Assembly: GCF_014635825.1 (NCBI RefSeq)
Contig: NZ_BMDO01000013.1
Span: 54,784-118,783 of the forward strand
Length of the DNA: 64,000 nt
Reading direction: 5' to 3'
Origin: Mucilaginibacter galii
GTDB lineage: Bacteria; Bacteroidota; Bacteroidia; Sphingobacteriales; Sphingobacteriaceae
A program made the translations under genes and the position numbers. The notes under the pieces were generated by a model that did no database searches, was not told where the DNA came from, and saw only the letters and a list, made by a program, of their open reading frames with translations. Below are positions 17,552-25,405 of the stretch, in pieces. Positions within the stretch are counted from its first letter, which is position 1; each line of letters starts with the position of its first letter.

Positions 17552-18256
17552 TTATAACTGACCCAAAACCGGCTTAATAATTATCTCATCAACATTGGCG
17601 CCTTTGCTCATGTTATACGCGTTTAAAATAGCGGCTGCAATATCATCGGGCATTACAAAACGGTCGGGGTGCACCTCGGTGCCTGCCCATGAACCTGTTA
17701 ATGTTGAACCCGGCAGTACGGCTGTTACTTTTATGCTGTAAGCCTGCATTTCAAGTTTCATTATATGAGTAAGACTATACAGCGCAGCTTTTGTTACACT
17801 ATAAATACCTGCATTTACAACAGGTTCTTTAGCGGCTATAGAACAAATGTTAAAAAAGTGACCTGCGCGCTCATCCATCATGCTTTTACCAAAAAAGCGG
17901 TAAAGTTCATAAGCAGGCATCAGGTTTGTGTTGAAGTTGGTGGTAAAAGCATCATCGGCATCATCCAAAATACTCGACGGCTGAAACATGCCCACATTGT
18001 TAACTACTACCTTAATAAAACCCAGTTGCTGCTGCGCCTGCCGGGCGTAGTTAAGCAGTTCATCTTTGCGGCTGCAATCAACAGCCAGGGCAAATACCTG
18101 TATATTGGGATTAATAGCCAACAGCTCTTGCTTTAATGCTGCTAAATCTTTTACATTGCGCGAACAAATTGCCATACTTATTCCTTGTTTAGCAAATGCA
18201 ACGGCAACGGAGCGGCCTATGCCTTGTGTAGCTCCGGTTATCAGGGCGTTTTCCAT
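17552..18256 (-). CDS. Short-chain dehydrogenase/reductase
   Basis: 234 residues, classical SDR fold. The cofactor motif TGATQGIG (about 7-14) is followed by CSRN, suggesting NADP(H). The structural NNVGM motif is present. Catalytic residues are in CSIAAKEP (Ser) and YSVTKAAL (Tyr-x-x-x-Lys). It resembles the 3-oxoacyl-reductase-like group, but the substrate cannot be assigned. It lies 30 bp upstream of the PspC gene on the same strand and may be co-transcribed with it. It is divergent from mlaE with an 82 bp gap. Confidence 0.88.
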   Translation of the reverse strand: MENALITGATQGIGRSVAVAFAKQGISMAICSRNVKDLAALKQELLAINPNIQVFALAVDCSRKDELLNYARQAQQQLGFIKVVVNNVGMFQPSSILDDADDAFTTNFNTNLMPAYELYRFFGKSMMDERAGHFFNICSIAAKEPVVNAGIYSVTKAALYSLTHIMKLEMQAYSIKVTAVLPGSTLTGSWAGTEVHPDRFVMPDDIAAAILNAYNMSKGANVDEIIIKPVLGQL

Positions 18257-18338
18257 AATTAAATGTAACTCTTATACGGTTAGGCTGTAAAGCTATAACC
18301 ATAAAAATGTATTTTTATCAAATATTTTAACTGTTAAC

Positions 18339-19070
18339 ATGTTTCATACTTTAGGCAGATACATCCTACTTATACAATTAAGCTTTCGCAAGCCCGAAAA
18401 ATTTAAAGTTTACTGGGCCGAGGTCATGCGCGAAATGGTTTCCATTGGCGTAGGCTCTATGGGTATCATTAGTATTATTTCGGTGTTTATAGGCGCGGTG
18501 GCTACCATACAGGTGGCTTTTCAGCTGGCCAGTCCGCTGGTGCCTAAAAGTACAGCCGGGAGTATAGCGCGAGATTCTACCATTCTGGAATTTAGCCCCA
18601 CCATATCGGCCCTGGTATTAGCCGGGCGTGTTGGCTCGAGCATTGCCTCACAAATTGGCACCATGCGTGTAACCGAGCAAATAGATGCGCTGGAAATTAT
18701 GGGCGTTAATGCCCCGGGCTATTTAATAGCACCTAAAATTATAGCAGGTATTGTTATGGTACCTCTGCTGGTTATTTACTCTATGGTGCTGGGTATTTTG
18801 GGCGGTTATTTGGCTTGTGCTATCACGGGCAGCATTCCAACTTCAGATTATATCATGGGTTTGCGCGATGGTTTTAACCCCTTGATTATACAAGTGGCAT
18901 TAGTTAAGGCACTTTGCTTTGGTTTTATTATTACCTCTATTTGTGCTTACCAGGGTTTTTATACCAGCGGTGGTGCATTGGAAGTAGGCCAATCGGCCAC
19001 TACAGGTGTGGTTTACAGCTGTATATTTATTTTATTTGCCGATTTGGTAGTTACCTCCGTGATGTTATGA
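18339..19070 (+). CDS. mlaE: MlaE-family lipid ABC transporter permease
   Basis: 243 residues with about five hydrophobic helices. The MlaE/DUF140 core is recognisable: EFSPTISALVLAGRVGSSIASQIGTMRVTEQIDALEIMG (read in pieces, about residues 84-125), the family's best conserved block. The permease moves phospholipid between membranes together with an MlaF ATPase. Its stop overlaps the ATP-binding gene start (ATGA at 19067-19070), so the two are coupled. The usual third gene, an MCE-domain substrate-binding protein (mlaD), does not follow; a simple repeat and a methyltransferase lie there instead. Confidence 0.9.
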   Translation: MFHTLGRYILLIQLSFRKPEKFKVYWAEVMREMVSIGVGSMGIISIISVFIGAVATIQVAFQLASPLVPKSTAGSIARDSTILEFSPTISALVLAGRVGSSIASQIGTMRVTEQIDALEIMGVNAPGYLIAPKIIAGIVMVPLLVIYSMVLGILGGYLACAITGSIPTSDYIMGLRDGFNPLIIQVALVKALCFGFIITSICAYQGFYTSGGALEVGQSATTGVVYSCIFILFADLVVTSVML

Positions 19071-19819
19071 TTGAGATTAAAGACATTTATAAAACTTTTG
19101 GCGAGAACGAAGTACTCAAAGGTATCAGTGCTGTTTTTGAATCGGGTAAGAACAACCTGATCATTGGCGGCTCGGGCTCGGGTAAAACCACCCTACTTAA
19201 ATGTATCGTAGGCTTACACGAACCCACCAAAGGTAACGTACATTTTGACGGGCAGGAGTTTACCAGTATGAGTTTTGAAGAGCGGGTACCCATTCGCAAG
19301 GAAATTGGGATGCTGTTCCAAAACTCAGCCTTGTTTGATAGCATGACGGTAGAAGAGAACATCATGTTCCCGCTTAACCTATTCAGCGAAATGAGTAAAA
19401 GCGAAAAGCAAGACCGCGCTAACTTTTGCCTTGGCCGTGTAAACCTGAAAGATAAAAACAAGCTTTTTCCGGCCGAGCTCTCGGGCGGTATGAAAAAGCG
19501 GGTAGGTATTGCCCGCGCTATTGCCATGGAGCCTAAGTATTTGTTTGTGGATGAGCCTAACTCCGGTTTGGATCCCAAAACCTCCATTGTGATTGATGAA
19601 CTGATTAACGAGTTAACCCAGGAATATAAGATCACCACCGTGATTGTAACCCACGATATGAACTCCGTAATGGGGATTGGCGATCACATCATCTTTTTAC
19701 ACCAGGGCAAAAAAGCCTGGGAAGGCAGCAATAAAGACATTGCCCATACCGATAACCAGGAACTAAACGACTTCGTGTTTGCCAGTAAGTTTACACAGGC
19801 GGCTAAGGATAAGTTGTAG
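19067..19819 (+). CDS. mlaF: MlaF-like ABC transporter ATP-binding protein
   Basis: 250 residues from the ATG at 19067, whose last bases overlap the mlaE stop. The frame is open further upstream, but the coupling and the normal beginning MIEIKDIYKTFG fix this start. Walker A is GGSGSGKTT (about 36-44), the Q-loop is MLFQNSALFDSMTV, the ABC signature is LSGGMKKRVGIARA, Walker B is YLFVDEPNSGLDP, and the switch His is in VIVTHDM. The SALFDSMTV region after the Q-loop is typical of Mla/Ttg2A ATPases. It powers the MlaE permease in phospholipid traffic across the envelope. Confidence 0.92.
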   Translation: MIEIKDIYKTFGENEVLKGISAVFESGKNNLIIGGSGSGKTTLLKCIVGLHEPTKGNVHFDGQEFTSMSFEERVPIRKEIGMLFQNSALFDSMTVEENIMFPLNLFSEMSKSEKQDRANFCLGRVNLKDKNKLFPAELSGGMKKRVGIARAIAMEPKYLFVDEPNSGLDPKTSIVIDELINELTQEYKITTVIVTHDMNSVMGIGDHIIFLHQGKKAWEGSNKDIAHTDNQELNDFVFASKFTQAAKDKL

Positions 19820-19822
19820 GTC

Positions 19823-19917
19823 TGTTGCCTGTTGCCTGTTGCCTGTTGCCTGTTGCCTGTTGCCTGTTGCCTGTTGCCTGTTGCCTGTTGCCTGTTGCCT
19901 GTTGCCTGTTGCCTGTT
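19823..19917. repeat. (TGTTGCC)13 heptanucleotide tandem repeat
   Basis: Thirteen perfect TGTTGCC units (19823-19913) plus a partial TGTT, starting four bases after the mlaF stop. The array is free of mismatches, so it is young or subject to slippage. It is intergenic, so changes in length would not alter a protein. They could alter the distance to the promoter of the downstream gene or the 3' end of mlaF mRNA. Confidence 0.95.
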
Positions 19918-19954
19918 AAGTAATTCTGCTTATGGGTGATTGTTTTCTTTTTTT

Positions 19955-19962
19955 TACCTTTG
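19955..19962 (+). promoter_or_regulatory. Possible -7 element of the methyltransferase gene
   Basis: TACCTTTG matches TAnnTTTG and lies 53 bp before the ATG at 20016. No clear TTTG is found 19-21 bp upstream, so this is a half-supported promoter. Confidence 0.35.
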
Positions 19963-20015
19963 CATAGTCTGGATACAGTTATCTGACAACAGACAACTCA
20001 AAACAGACAACAGAA

Positions 20016-20897
20016 ATGATCCAACTCCTCACCCCATCGCACTGGAAAGATTACGAACTGATAGATTGCGGCGATTTTGAAAAGCTGGAACGCTTTGGGC
20101 AGGTTATCCTCATCAGGCCCGAGCCGCAGGCGGTATGGAGTAAAACGCTACCTCAGTCGGAGTGGCAAAAGCTGCACCACATTCGCTTTAAAGGCCGTTC
20201 GGCCACCGCGGGCGAATGGGTAAAGAAAAACCCTAATACACCCGACCGCTGGCATATCGAGTATAAAAATGAGAACGCTGCCATTAAGCTGCGCATGGCC
20301 CTTACCTCATTTAAACACTTAGGTGTCTTCCCTGAGCAAGCCGTAAACTGGGATTATATTGCCGAAAACATCAAACGTTTTAAAACGCCCAAACCTAAAG
20401 TACTTAACTTGTTTGCTTATACCGGCGGCGCATCGCTCATAGCACGGAGCGCCGGTGCCGATACCACGCACGTAGATTCTATTAAGCAAGTGGTAAGCTG
20501 GGCTAACGAGAACCAGGAGATCTCTAACCTGAAAGATATACGCTGGGTAGTAGAAGATGCCCTCAAATTTGTAAAGCGCGAAATTAAACGCGGTAAAAAG
20601 TACAACGGCATCATCCTCGATCCACCAGCTTACGGACATGGCCCTAACGGCGAAAAATGGAAACTGGAAGACCACATTAACGAAATGATGAACGATGTGG
20701 TAGAACTTTTAGATCCCGCTGAGCACTTTCTAATCCTGAATACTTACTCGCTGGGCTTCTCCTCGGTCATTGTGGAGAATTTGATTAAAAGCGCCTATCC
20801 TAAGGTGGAGAACCTTGAAATTGGAGAACTATACCTACAGGCAACCGCCGGACCTAAGTTACCTTTAGGCGTTTTTGGCAAGTTCCACAAAATTTAA
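20016..20897 (+). CDS. RlmI-like class I SAM-dependent methyltransferase
   Basis: 293 residues. The SAM-binding motif I is NLFAYTGGASLIA (about 129-141). An acidic residue follows in THVDSIKQVVSWANEN. The catalytic-site motif LDPPAYGHG (about 205-213) is of the DPPxF/Y type used by 23S rRNA m5C methyltransferases such as RlmI and RlmK. The protein is shorter than RlmI (about 396) and lacks an obvious N-terminal PUA domain. It has instead about 125 residues with GEWVKKNPNTPDRWHIEY. rRNA is the likely target, but a protein or small-molecule target is possible. It stands alone; the heptamer repeat lies upstream. Confidence 0.83.
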   Translation: MIQLLTPSHWKDYELIDCGDFEKLERFGQVILIRPEPQAVWSKTLPQSEWQKLHHIRFKGRSATAGEWVKKNPNTPDRWHIEYKNENAAIKLRMALTSFKHLGVFPEQAVNWDYIAENIKRFKTPKPKVLNLFAYTGGASLIARSAGADTTHVDSIKQVVSWANENQEISNLKDIRWVVEDALKFVKREIKRGKKYNGIILDPPAYGHGPNGEKWKLEDHINEMMNDVVELLDPAEHFLILNTYSLGFSSVIVENLIKSAYPKVENLEIGELYLQATAGPKLPLGVFGKFHKI

Positions 20898-21026
20898 GTT
20901 TAAATTTAACTACAACTAATTAGCGTATTAATTATATTTACAACGTTTTACAACGCAAAAAATTTTATTAACGCTAAAATATTTTACGCTACACGCTACA
21001 TTGCCGCTAAGGCACCTATCTACATT

Positions 21027-22073
21027 ATGAAATTTAAAGCCCTACTGTTTTCTTCTTCGCTGCTCCTGTCATCACTTGTTTTGCTTTCTAATTGCACAGA
21101 AAATAGTAAAGCCGGCAAAGCTGGCACCAAAACCGCTTCTGGTGCAGCAGCTACAGAAGATACCATCAAAATTGCCAACACTTCTACCCCTGTTGACAAA
21201 GCTAAATATGACAGCTTAAATAAATATTTAGCCAATGGCGATACTACTGGCCGCTGGCCGGTTAAAAACCAGCCTTATCCGTTAAATGGCGCTATATTAC
21301 CATTTAACCGTATTGTTGCGTTTTATGGTAACCTTTACAGTAAAAAGATGGGCATTTTAGGTGAATTGCCACCTAAAGAAATGCTGGCCAAGTTAAAAGG
21401 CGAAGTAAAAAGCTGGCAAAAAGCCGATGCTAAAATACCTGTAATACCTGCGCTGCATTATATTGCCGTAGTAGCACAAGGCGATGGCGGTAAAGACGGC
21501 AAATACCGCTACCGTATGCCGTTCAAGCAAATCGACAGTGTGCTTTCTATGGCTAAAGAAATTAACGCACTGGTATTTTTAGATGTGCAGGTTTCGTTAA
21601 GCAACATACAATCTGAATTGCCTTTGCTGGAGAAATACCTGCTGATGCCAAATGTGCATTTTGGTATGGACCCTGAGTTTTCGATGAAAGATGGCAGCAA
21701 ACCAGGCCGTAAAATTGGAACTTATGATGCCGAGGATATCAATTTTGCCAGTAAATACCTGGCCGATTTGGTGAAGAAGAACAACCTGCCTCCTAAAATT
21801 TTAATTGTGCACCGCTTTACCCGTAAAATGGTGACCAACTATAAAAACATTAAACTGCGCCCCGAGGTGCAGGTGGTAATAGACATGGATGGCTGGGGCG
21901 AACCAGATTTGAAATTGGGTACTTACCGCAATCATATTTTCCCTGAACCTGTACAGTTCACCGGCTTTAAATTGTTCTACAAAAACGATTTAAAAAAGGC
22001 ACCGCACCATATGTTAACACCGCAAGAAGTGTTAAAATACAAACCGCAACCTATTTATATACAATACCAGTAG
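21027..22073 (+). CDS. Hypothetical lipoprotein
   Basis: 348 residues. The N-terminus is a lipoprotein signal with a serine/leucine-rich core and lipobox LLSNC (Cys23). An Ala/Thr/Lys linker follows. The main domain (about 65-348) is well ordered, with repeated beta-alpha-like segments: VIPALHYIAVV, NALVFLDVQVS, NVHFGMDPEFSM, KILIVHRFTRKMV, VQVVIDMDGWGEP. This gives the impression of a TIM-barrel hydrolase-like domain with conserved His, Asp and Glu at strand ends. I cannot name a family. It should sit in the periplasm or outer membrane. A strong terminator follows at 22100-22134. Confidence 0.75.
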   Translation: MKFKALLFSSSLLLSSLVLLSNCTENSKAGKAGTKTASGAAATEDTIKIANTSTPVDKAKYDSLNKYLANGDTTGRWPVKNQPYPLNGAILPFNRIVAFYGNLYSKKMGILGELPPKEMLAKLKGEVKSWQKADAKIPVIPALHYIAVVAQGDGGKDGKYRYRMPFKQIDSVLSMAKEINALVFLDVQVSLSNIQSELPLLEKYLLMPNVHFGMDPEFSMKDGSKPGRKIGTYDAEDINFASKYLADLVKKNNLPPKILIVHRFTRKMVTNYKNIKLRPEVQVVIDMDGWGEPDLKLGTYRNHIFPEPVQFTGFKLFYKNDLKKAPHHMLTPQEVLKYKPQPIYIQYQ

Positions 22074-22099
22074 TTTAAACCAACAGTGCTGGATGTGAC

Positions 22100-22134
22100 A
22101 AAGCCCGATGGAAACATCGGGCTTTTGTTTTTTT
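22100..22134 (+). terminator. Rho-independent terminator
   Basis: AAAGCCCGATG (22100-22110) pairs with CATCGGGCTTT (22115-22125) around GAAA, followed by TGTTTTTTT. It lies 27 bp after the stop of the lipoprotein gene at 21027-22073. Confidence 0.9.
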
Positions 22135-22242
22135 ACCGCTTTTGCAATCATACTGCATTCGTTAGCCTGGGATATAGAACACTTGAAGCGGCTAAGTCTT
22201 TAACAAGGTTGTCATGATAGTCACCCTTAAACATTGCACCGT

Positions 22243-22304
22243 GTCAGTCTGAGCTTGTCGAAGACTTAGTAAAGCGGCAAATACTTCGACAAGCTCAGCA
22301 TGAC
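22243..22304. repeat. GTCnnnCTGAGCTTGTCGAAG palindromic element
   Basis: The left arm GTCAGTCTGAGCTTGTCGAA (22243-22262) is almost perfectly complementary to the right arm ending in CAAGCTCAGCATGAC (22284-22304), with a roughly 20 base loop. Weaker relatives lie near 48395-48450 and 58697-58725. It lies between two terminators in the 323 bp gap 22074-22396 and has no coding potential. Confidence 0.8.
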
Positions 22305-22349
22305 AAACTGTGTTAGACCATAGCATTTCAAAAAGCAGCGCCTACAAAA

Positions 22350-22377
22350 AAAGCCGCCACATAAATGCGGCGGCTTT
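22350..22377. terminator. Terminator for the OmpA-like gene
   Basis: AAAGCCGCC (22350-22358) pairs with GGCGGCTTT (22369-22377) around a 10-base loop. On the minus strand a T-run follows (TTTTTTT from 22350 leftwards). It lies 20 bp beyond the stop of the leftward gene at 22397-23254. Confidence 0.8.
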
Positions 22378-22396
22378 CGTTTTATTTTAAACCCGG

Positions 22397-23254
22397 TTAT
22401 TTCTTCTCCGGTGCTTTTTCAATCAGGTCCATAAACTGATCCAATTTAGGAGTAATGATAATTTGCGTGCGGCGGTTCTTCATTTTACCTGCTTCGCTAT
22501 CGTTGCTGGCAATTGGGTTATATTCGCCGCGGCCACCTGCGGTTAAACGCTTAGGATCTACACGGTAAGTGTTTTGTAATGCCTGCACAACCGATGATGC
22601 ACGCAGGGCACTTAAATCCCAGTTATTACGGATGGCACCTTTCGAAATAGGCACATTATCGGTGTTACCTTCAATCAGCACATCGTAGTCTTTGTAGTCG
22701 GTTATGATCTTAGCAATCTTGCTCAATGTCTCGGCCGATTTATCTGACACCTCAAAGCTGCCCGATTTGTACAGCATGTTATCAGATAAGGAAATGTACA
22801 CCACGCCTTTCAGCACCTGTACATCTACATCCTTACTTTCGGCAGCACTTAACGAGCGGGTAAGGTTGTTGGTTAACACCATATTCAACGAATCGCTCTT
22901 GTTTTTGCTGTTTACCAGTTGCTGTATGTATTTGTTAGAGGAGTTAATTTCATCTACCAGTTTAGAAATGTTCACATTACCCTGGCCCGATGAAGTTAAG
23001 CACTTATCTAAAGCGGCCTGTAATGCCGATAGGTTTGAACGGCCTGCGGCAATTTGTTCTTCCAAACTTTTTACCCTAACGTTTGCCGAAGCCAGATCTT
23101 GCTGACTGTTTAAGAACCTGATGTTCAAATCTTTTTGCTTGTTTTGCAAACTGTCATAATTGGTTTGCAGCGACTGGTACTTTTTGGTACTTACACAGCC
23201 CTGCGATAGTAAAGCTACAGCCGCTAAAGCTATGGGAATAAGTGAAATTTTCAT
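22397..23254 (-). CDS. OmpA-family lipoprotein with coiled-coil stalk
   Basis: 285 residues. The lipobox LLSQGC places the lipid on Cys20. A coiled-coil stalk (about 25-135, YQSLQTNYDSLQNKQKDL, VKSLEEQIAAGRSN) is followed by a C-terminal OmpA/MotB peptidoglycan-binding domain (about 150-275). The conserved DVLIEGNTDNVPI, NWDLSALRASSVVQAL and NRRTQIII mark that domain. Such proteins anchor the outer membrane to the cell wall. It is monocistronic, with a terminator behind it. The order of lipobox, coil and OmpA domain also resembles MotB-like stalk proteins in gliding bacteria, but no partner is present. Confidence 0.9.
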   Translation of the reverse strand: MKISLIPIALAAVALLSQGCVSTKKYQSLQTNYDSLQNKQKDLNIRFLNSQQDLASANVRVKSLEEQIAAGRSNLSALQAALDKCLTSSGQGNVNISKLVDEINSSNKYIQQLVNSKNKSDSLNMVLTNNLTRSLSAAESKDVDVQVLKGVVYISLSDNMLYKSGSFEVSDKSAETLSKIAKIITDYKDYDVLIEGNTDNVPISKGAIRNNWDLSALRASSVVQALQNTYRVDPKRLTAGGRGEYNPIASNDSEAGKMKNRRTQIIITPKLDQFMDLIEKAPEKK

Positions 23255-23549
23255 GATCGACTAAAATTTTAATTGTATAAATGAAGGTCGTTTATTGCTT
23301 GAATAGGCCCAAAGTAAGTAATTTTAAGGGTAATGCATCAAGCCGATGTTATTTATGACTTATAGCAACAAGTTTTAAAGTAAATAGTTTGGCGAATACA
23401 GTTTCTGCATACATCCCACTATCCAGCAAGATAAATTGACATCGGATTTATAACGTCAGGCGAAAGGCTTATATGACGCCAATTCATTCCAAATACTTTA
23501 AACATTTACGCAAAGCCTGCTGTTAAAAATATAAGCAAAGCACAAGACG
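23255..23549. other. Divergent intergenic region, no gene recognised
   Basis: 295 bp between the leftward OmpA-like gene and the rightward acidic mini-protein. It must carry promoters for both. I see no clear TAnnTTTG with a spaced partner, no repeat family member and no open frame worth reporting. Confidence 0.5.
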
Positions 23550-23783
23550 ATGATGATTACCCTACAACAAGCCACCGAATGGCAGGAAATACTGGCTTAT
23601 AGCCTGCAGGCAAGCAGTACTCCTGATGATGACTCGGATGCCGACCTGGCCGATGACGATGATGAAGCTTACGACGATGAAGCTGAAGACGAGAACGACC
23701 TGCATGAAATACGTGTTAACGATGATTTAGGCGAGCCTGACCCGGAAGAAGACGATCACCTGCCCGACGAAGACCTGCAATAA
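23550..23783 (+). CDS. Small highly acidic protein
   Basis: 77 residues. The first 24 residues (ITLQQATEWQEILAYSLQAS) look like one amphipathic helix. The remaining 50 are dominated by Asp and Glu (DDDSDADLADDDDEAYDD and onward), giving an extremely low isoelectric point and a disordered tail. It has no signal peptide, so it is cytoplasmic. It is convergent with the PH-domain gene (7 bp gap). The composition recalls DNA mimics, chaperone tails or calcium/metal buffers, but nothing identifies it. It could also be an over-called low-complexity frame. The clean start helix and codon use argue for a real gene. Confidence 0.55.
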   Translation: MMITLQQATEWQEILAYSLQASSTPDDDSDADLADDDDEAYDDEAEDENDLHEIRVNDDLGEPDPEEDDHLPDEDLQ

Positions 23784-23790
23784 TTTCGGT

Positions 23791-24234
23791 TTATTTTTGT
23801 AATTCCTGCGGCGGAGTAGCCACCACTTTTATAGCCGGATTAATGGTGAGCAGTTGGGCTATAAAATCTTTCTGTGCTTTGGGCGACAGGTAAATCTCGT
23901 CAAACTGGTTGTATTTAATGATGCAACCTTTACTGCCCAGCGCTGGTTTTAAACCAGTATACATACTTTTATGTGAAATGATAGTGTGTATCTGCTTAAT
24001 ATCTATCACCCCATTAACCGGCCCCGAACGGTAGTAAAGCTGAGTGCCGGTAATATTATAATAAGTACTCAGCCACATCCAAAGCAGTAAACCGGCAACT
24101 ATTTCTAAAATACCGCTTAGCCACCAGGTATTAATATCGGTACAGACCATGTTCACAACGCAAAACACGATCATTCCAATGGCTCCCCAAACTACTACGC
24201 CGGTAAGAATATTTCTGTCTGATTGATACTTCAT
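23791..24234 (-). CDS. PH-domain membrane protein (YyaB/bPH-like)
   Basis: 147 residues. Two transmembrane helices (about 11-30 and 38-57, LTGVVVWGAIGMIVFCVVNMV and LSGILEIVAGLLLWMWLS read in parts) are followed by a small beta domain. That domain starts YYNITGTQLYYRSGPVNGVIDIKQI and continues to YLSPKAQKDFIAQLL. The order and the pattern I-K-Q-I-H-T-I match bacterial PH-like domains of the YyaB/DUF1200 kind. The function of this family is not known. It lies 37 bp downstream of the DUF6702 gene on the same strand and may share its transcript. Confidence 0.72.
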   Translation of the reverse strand: MKYQSDRNILTGVVVWGAIGMIVFCVVNMVCTDINTWWLSGILEIVAGLLLWMWLSTYYNITGTQLYYRSGPVNGVIDIKQIHTIISHKSMYTGLKPALGSKGCIIKYNQFDEIYLSPKAQKDFIAQLLTINPAIKVVATPPQELQK

Positions 24235-24271
24235 ACCTATTCTTTAAGTTGCAATTGGCAACAGTCTCTTA

Positions 24272-24748
24272 TCAAAATGCAAAGCTGGCATTAGCATCCG
24301 GGTTATCCAGCTTGGTGCTTTTGCGTTGTCCGTTCACGGTAACATGCAGCATGTTTATCTGTTCGGGGTGTTCAGTAAATAACAGATCGTCGTGCACTTC
24401 AATTTTTTGCGCTTTGGTTACGCCTTTTACTTCCAGGTACGCCCAGGCACCATCCTCCTGAATTTCAAAACCAACGTAAGCCGGGTTAAGCAGTTTGCCA
24501 TCCACCTTAATTAACAAGTGCCGGTGCACATAATCATTAATGAATTGGTTTAGCTGTTCCTTGTTTTTAGGGTGAACAATGTCCAGCTGCGTGCGGTATT
24601 GCTTTTCGAGCACGTGTTCCAGGTCATCATAAAACATGCGGCAGCTAATTTCTACCGATTGCGTTTTGGCGTTATGGTTAATTTCGGTAACGCTCACATA
24701 AAACGGGTGAAATGTACTTAAGCAGGCCGCAACCAGGTATTGTAACAT
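24272..24748 (-). CDS. DUF6702-like hypothetical protein
   Basis: 158 residues. A weak N-terminal hydrophobic segment (LQYLVAACLSTFHPF) is followed by a beta-rich domain starting YVSVTEINHNAKTQSVEISCRMFYDDLE. It contains the stretch HRHLLIKVDGK and the C-terminal NMLHVTVNGQRKSTKLDN. The sequence fits the Bacteroidota family DUF6702, which often lies next to HupE/UreJ and M1 peptidase genes, exactly as here: the divergent neighbours are hupE and an M1 aminopeptidase. Export to the periplasm is likely; the function is unknown. The gap to hupE is 66 bp and must contain both promoters. Confidence 0.72.
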   Translation of the reverse strand: MLQYLVAACLSTFHPFYVSVTEINHNAKTQSVEISCRMFYDDLEHVLEKQYRTQLDIVHPKNKEQLNQFINDYVHRHLLIKVDGKLLNPAYVGFEIQEDGAWAYLEVKGVTKAQKIEVHDDLLFTEHPEQINMLHVTVNGQRKSTKLDNPDANASFAF

Positions 24749-24814
24749 ACGCTATACAAGTTTTCAGATATACGCAAAATAAACTATTATTATCGGTTTA
24801 TTTACTAAAAGCCG

Positions 24815-25405
24815 ATGCACGACTTTCCTTTATATTTTGAACTGGGCTGGCAGCACATTTGCGACTGGCAGGGGTACGACCATATCTTGTTCGTAACCGC
24901 CCTTTGCGGTGTTTACCTGCTTACCGACTGGCGCAAAGTACTCATCCTGGTTACTGCTTTCACCATAGGGCACACCATTACGCTGGCACTGAGCGCACTC
25001 AATCTCATCCACATTAACACCTCACTCATCGAATTTTTGATCCCTGTCACCATCGTGATTACCAGTTTGATCAACATTTTGAAAAAAAAACGCTCGCCGG
25101 GCACTATACGTACCACCTACATACTGGCGCTATTCTTTGGGCTGATACATGGGCTGGGGTTCTCCAACTATTTAAAAAGCCTGCTGGGCAAAAGCACCAA
25201 CATTACGGCGCAGCTTTTTGCCTTTAATTTAGGGCTGGAGTTTGGGCAGGTGCTTATTGTACTTAGCATCTTAACGGTATCATTTATTTTACTCAATATC
25301 ATTAAAATACAGCGCCGGGAATGGACTTTATTCCTGTCATCTGCTATATTTGGCATAGCGTTAATTATGTGTATCGAGCGTTTTGCTCTAATTCATTTCC
25401 GATGA
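24815..25405 (+). CDS. HupE/UreJ-family membrane protein
   Basis: 196 residues with about six transmembrane helices. The family's His-rich face is visible: GWQHICDWQGYDHILFV (about 10-26), then IGHTITLAL and FGLIHGLGFSNYL. HupE/UreJ proteins have been linked to nickel or other metal uptake in some bacteria, but many Bacteroidota members sit outside hydrogenase or urease loci, as here. The stop overlaps the start of the M1 peptidase (ATGA at 25402-25405), so the two are translationally coupled. The DUF6702 gene lies divergently upstream. A metal-delivery role for the zinc peptidase is conceivable, but this is inference. Confidence 0.85.
   Translation: MHDFPLYFELGWQHICDWQGYDHILFVTALCGVYLLTDWRKVLILVTAFTIGHTITLALSALNLIHINTSLIEFLIPVTIVITSLINILKKKRSPGTIRTTYILALFFGLIHGLGFSNYLKSLLGKSTNITAQLFAFNLGLEFGQVLIVLSILTVSFILLNIIKIQRREWTLFLSSAIFGIALIMCIERFALIHFR

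Noticed and set aside
19823..19917. CRISPR-like array
   Set aside because: The unit is only 7 bp with no spacers; it is a simple tandem repeat.
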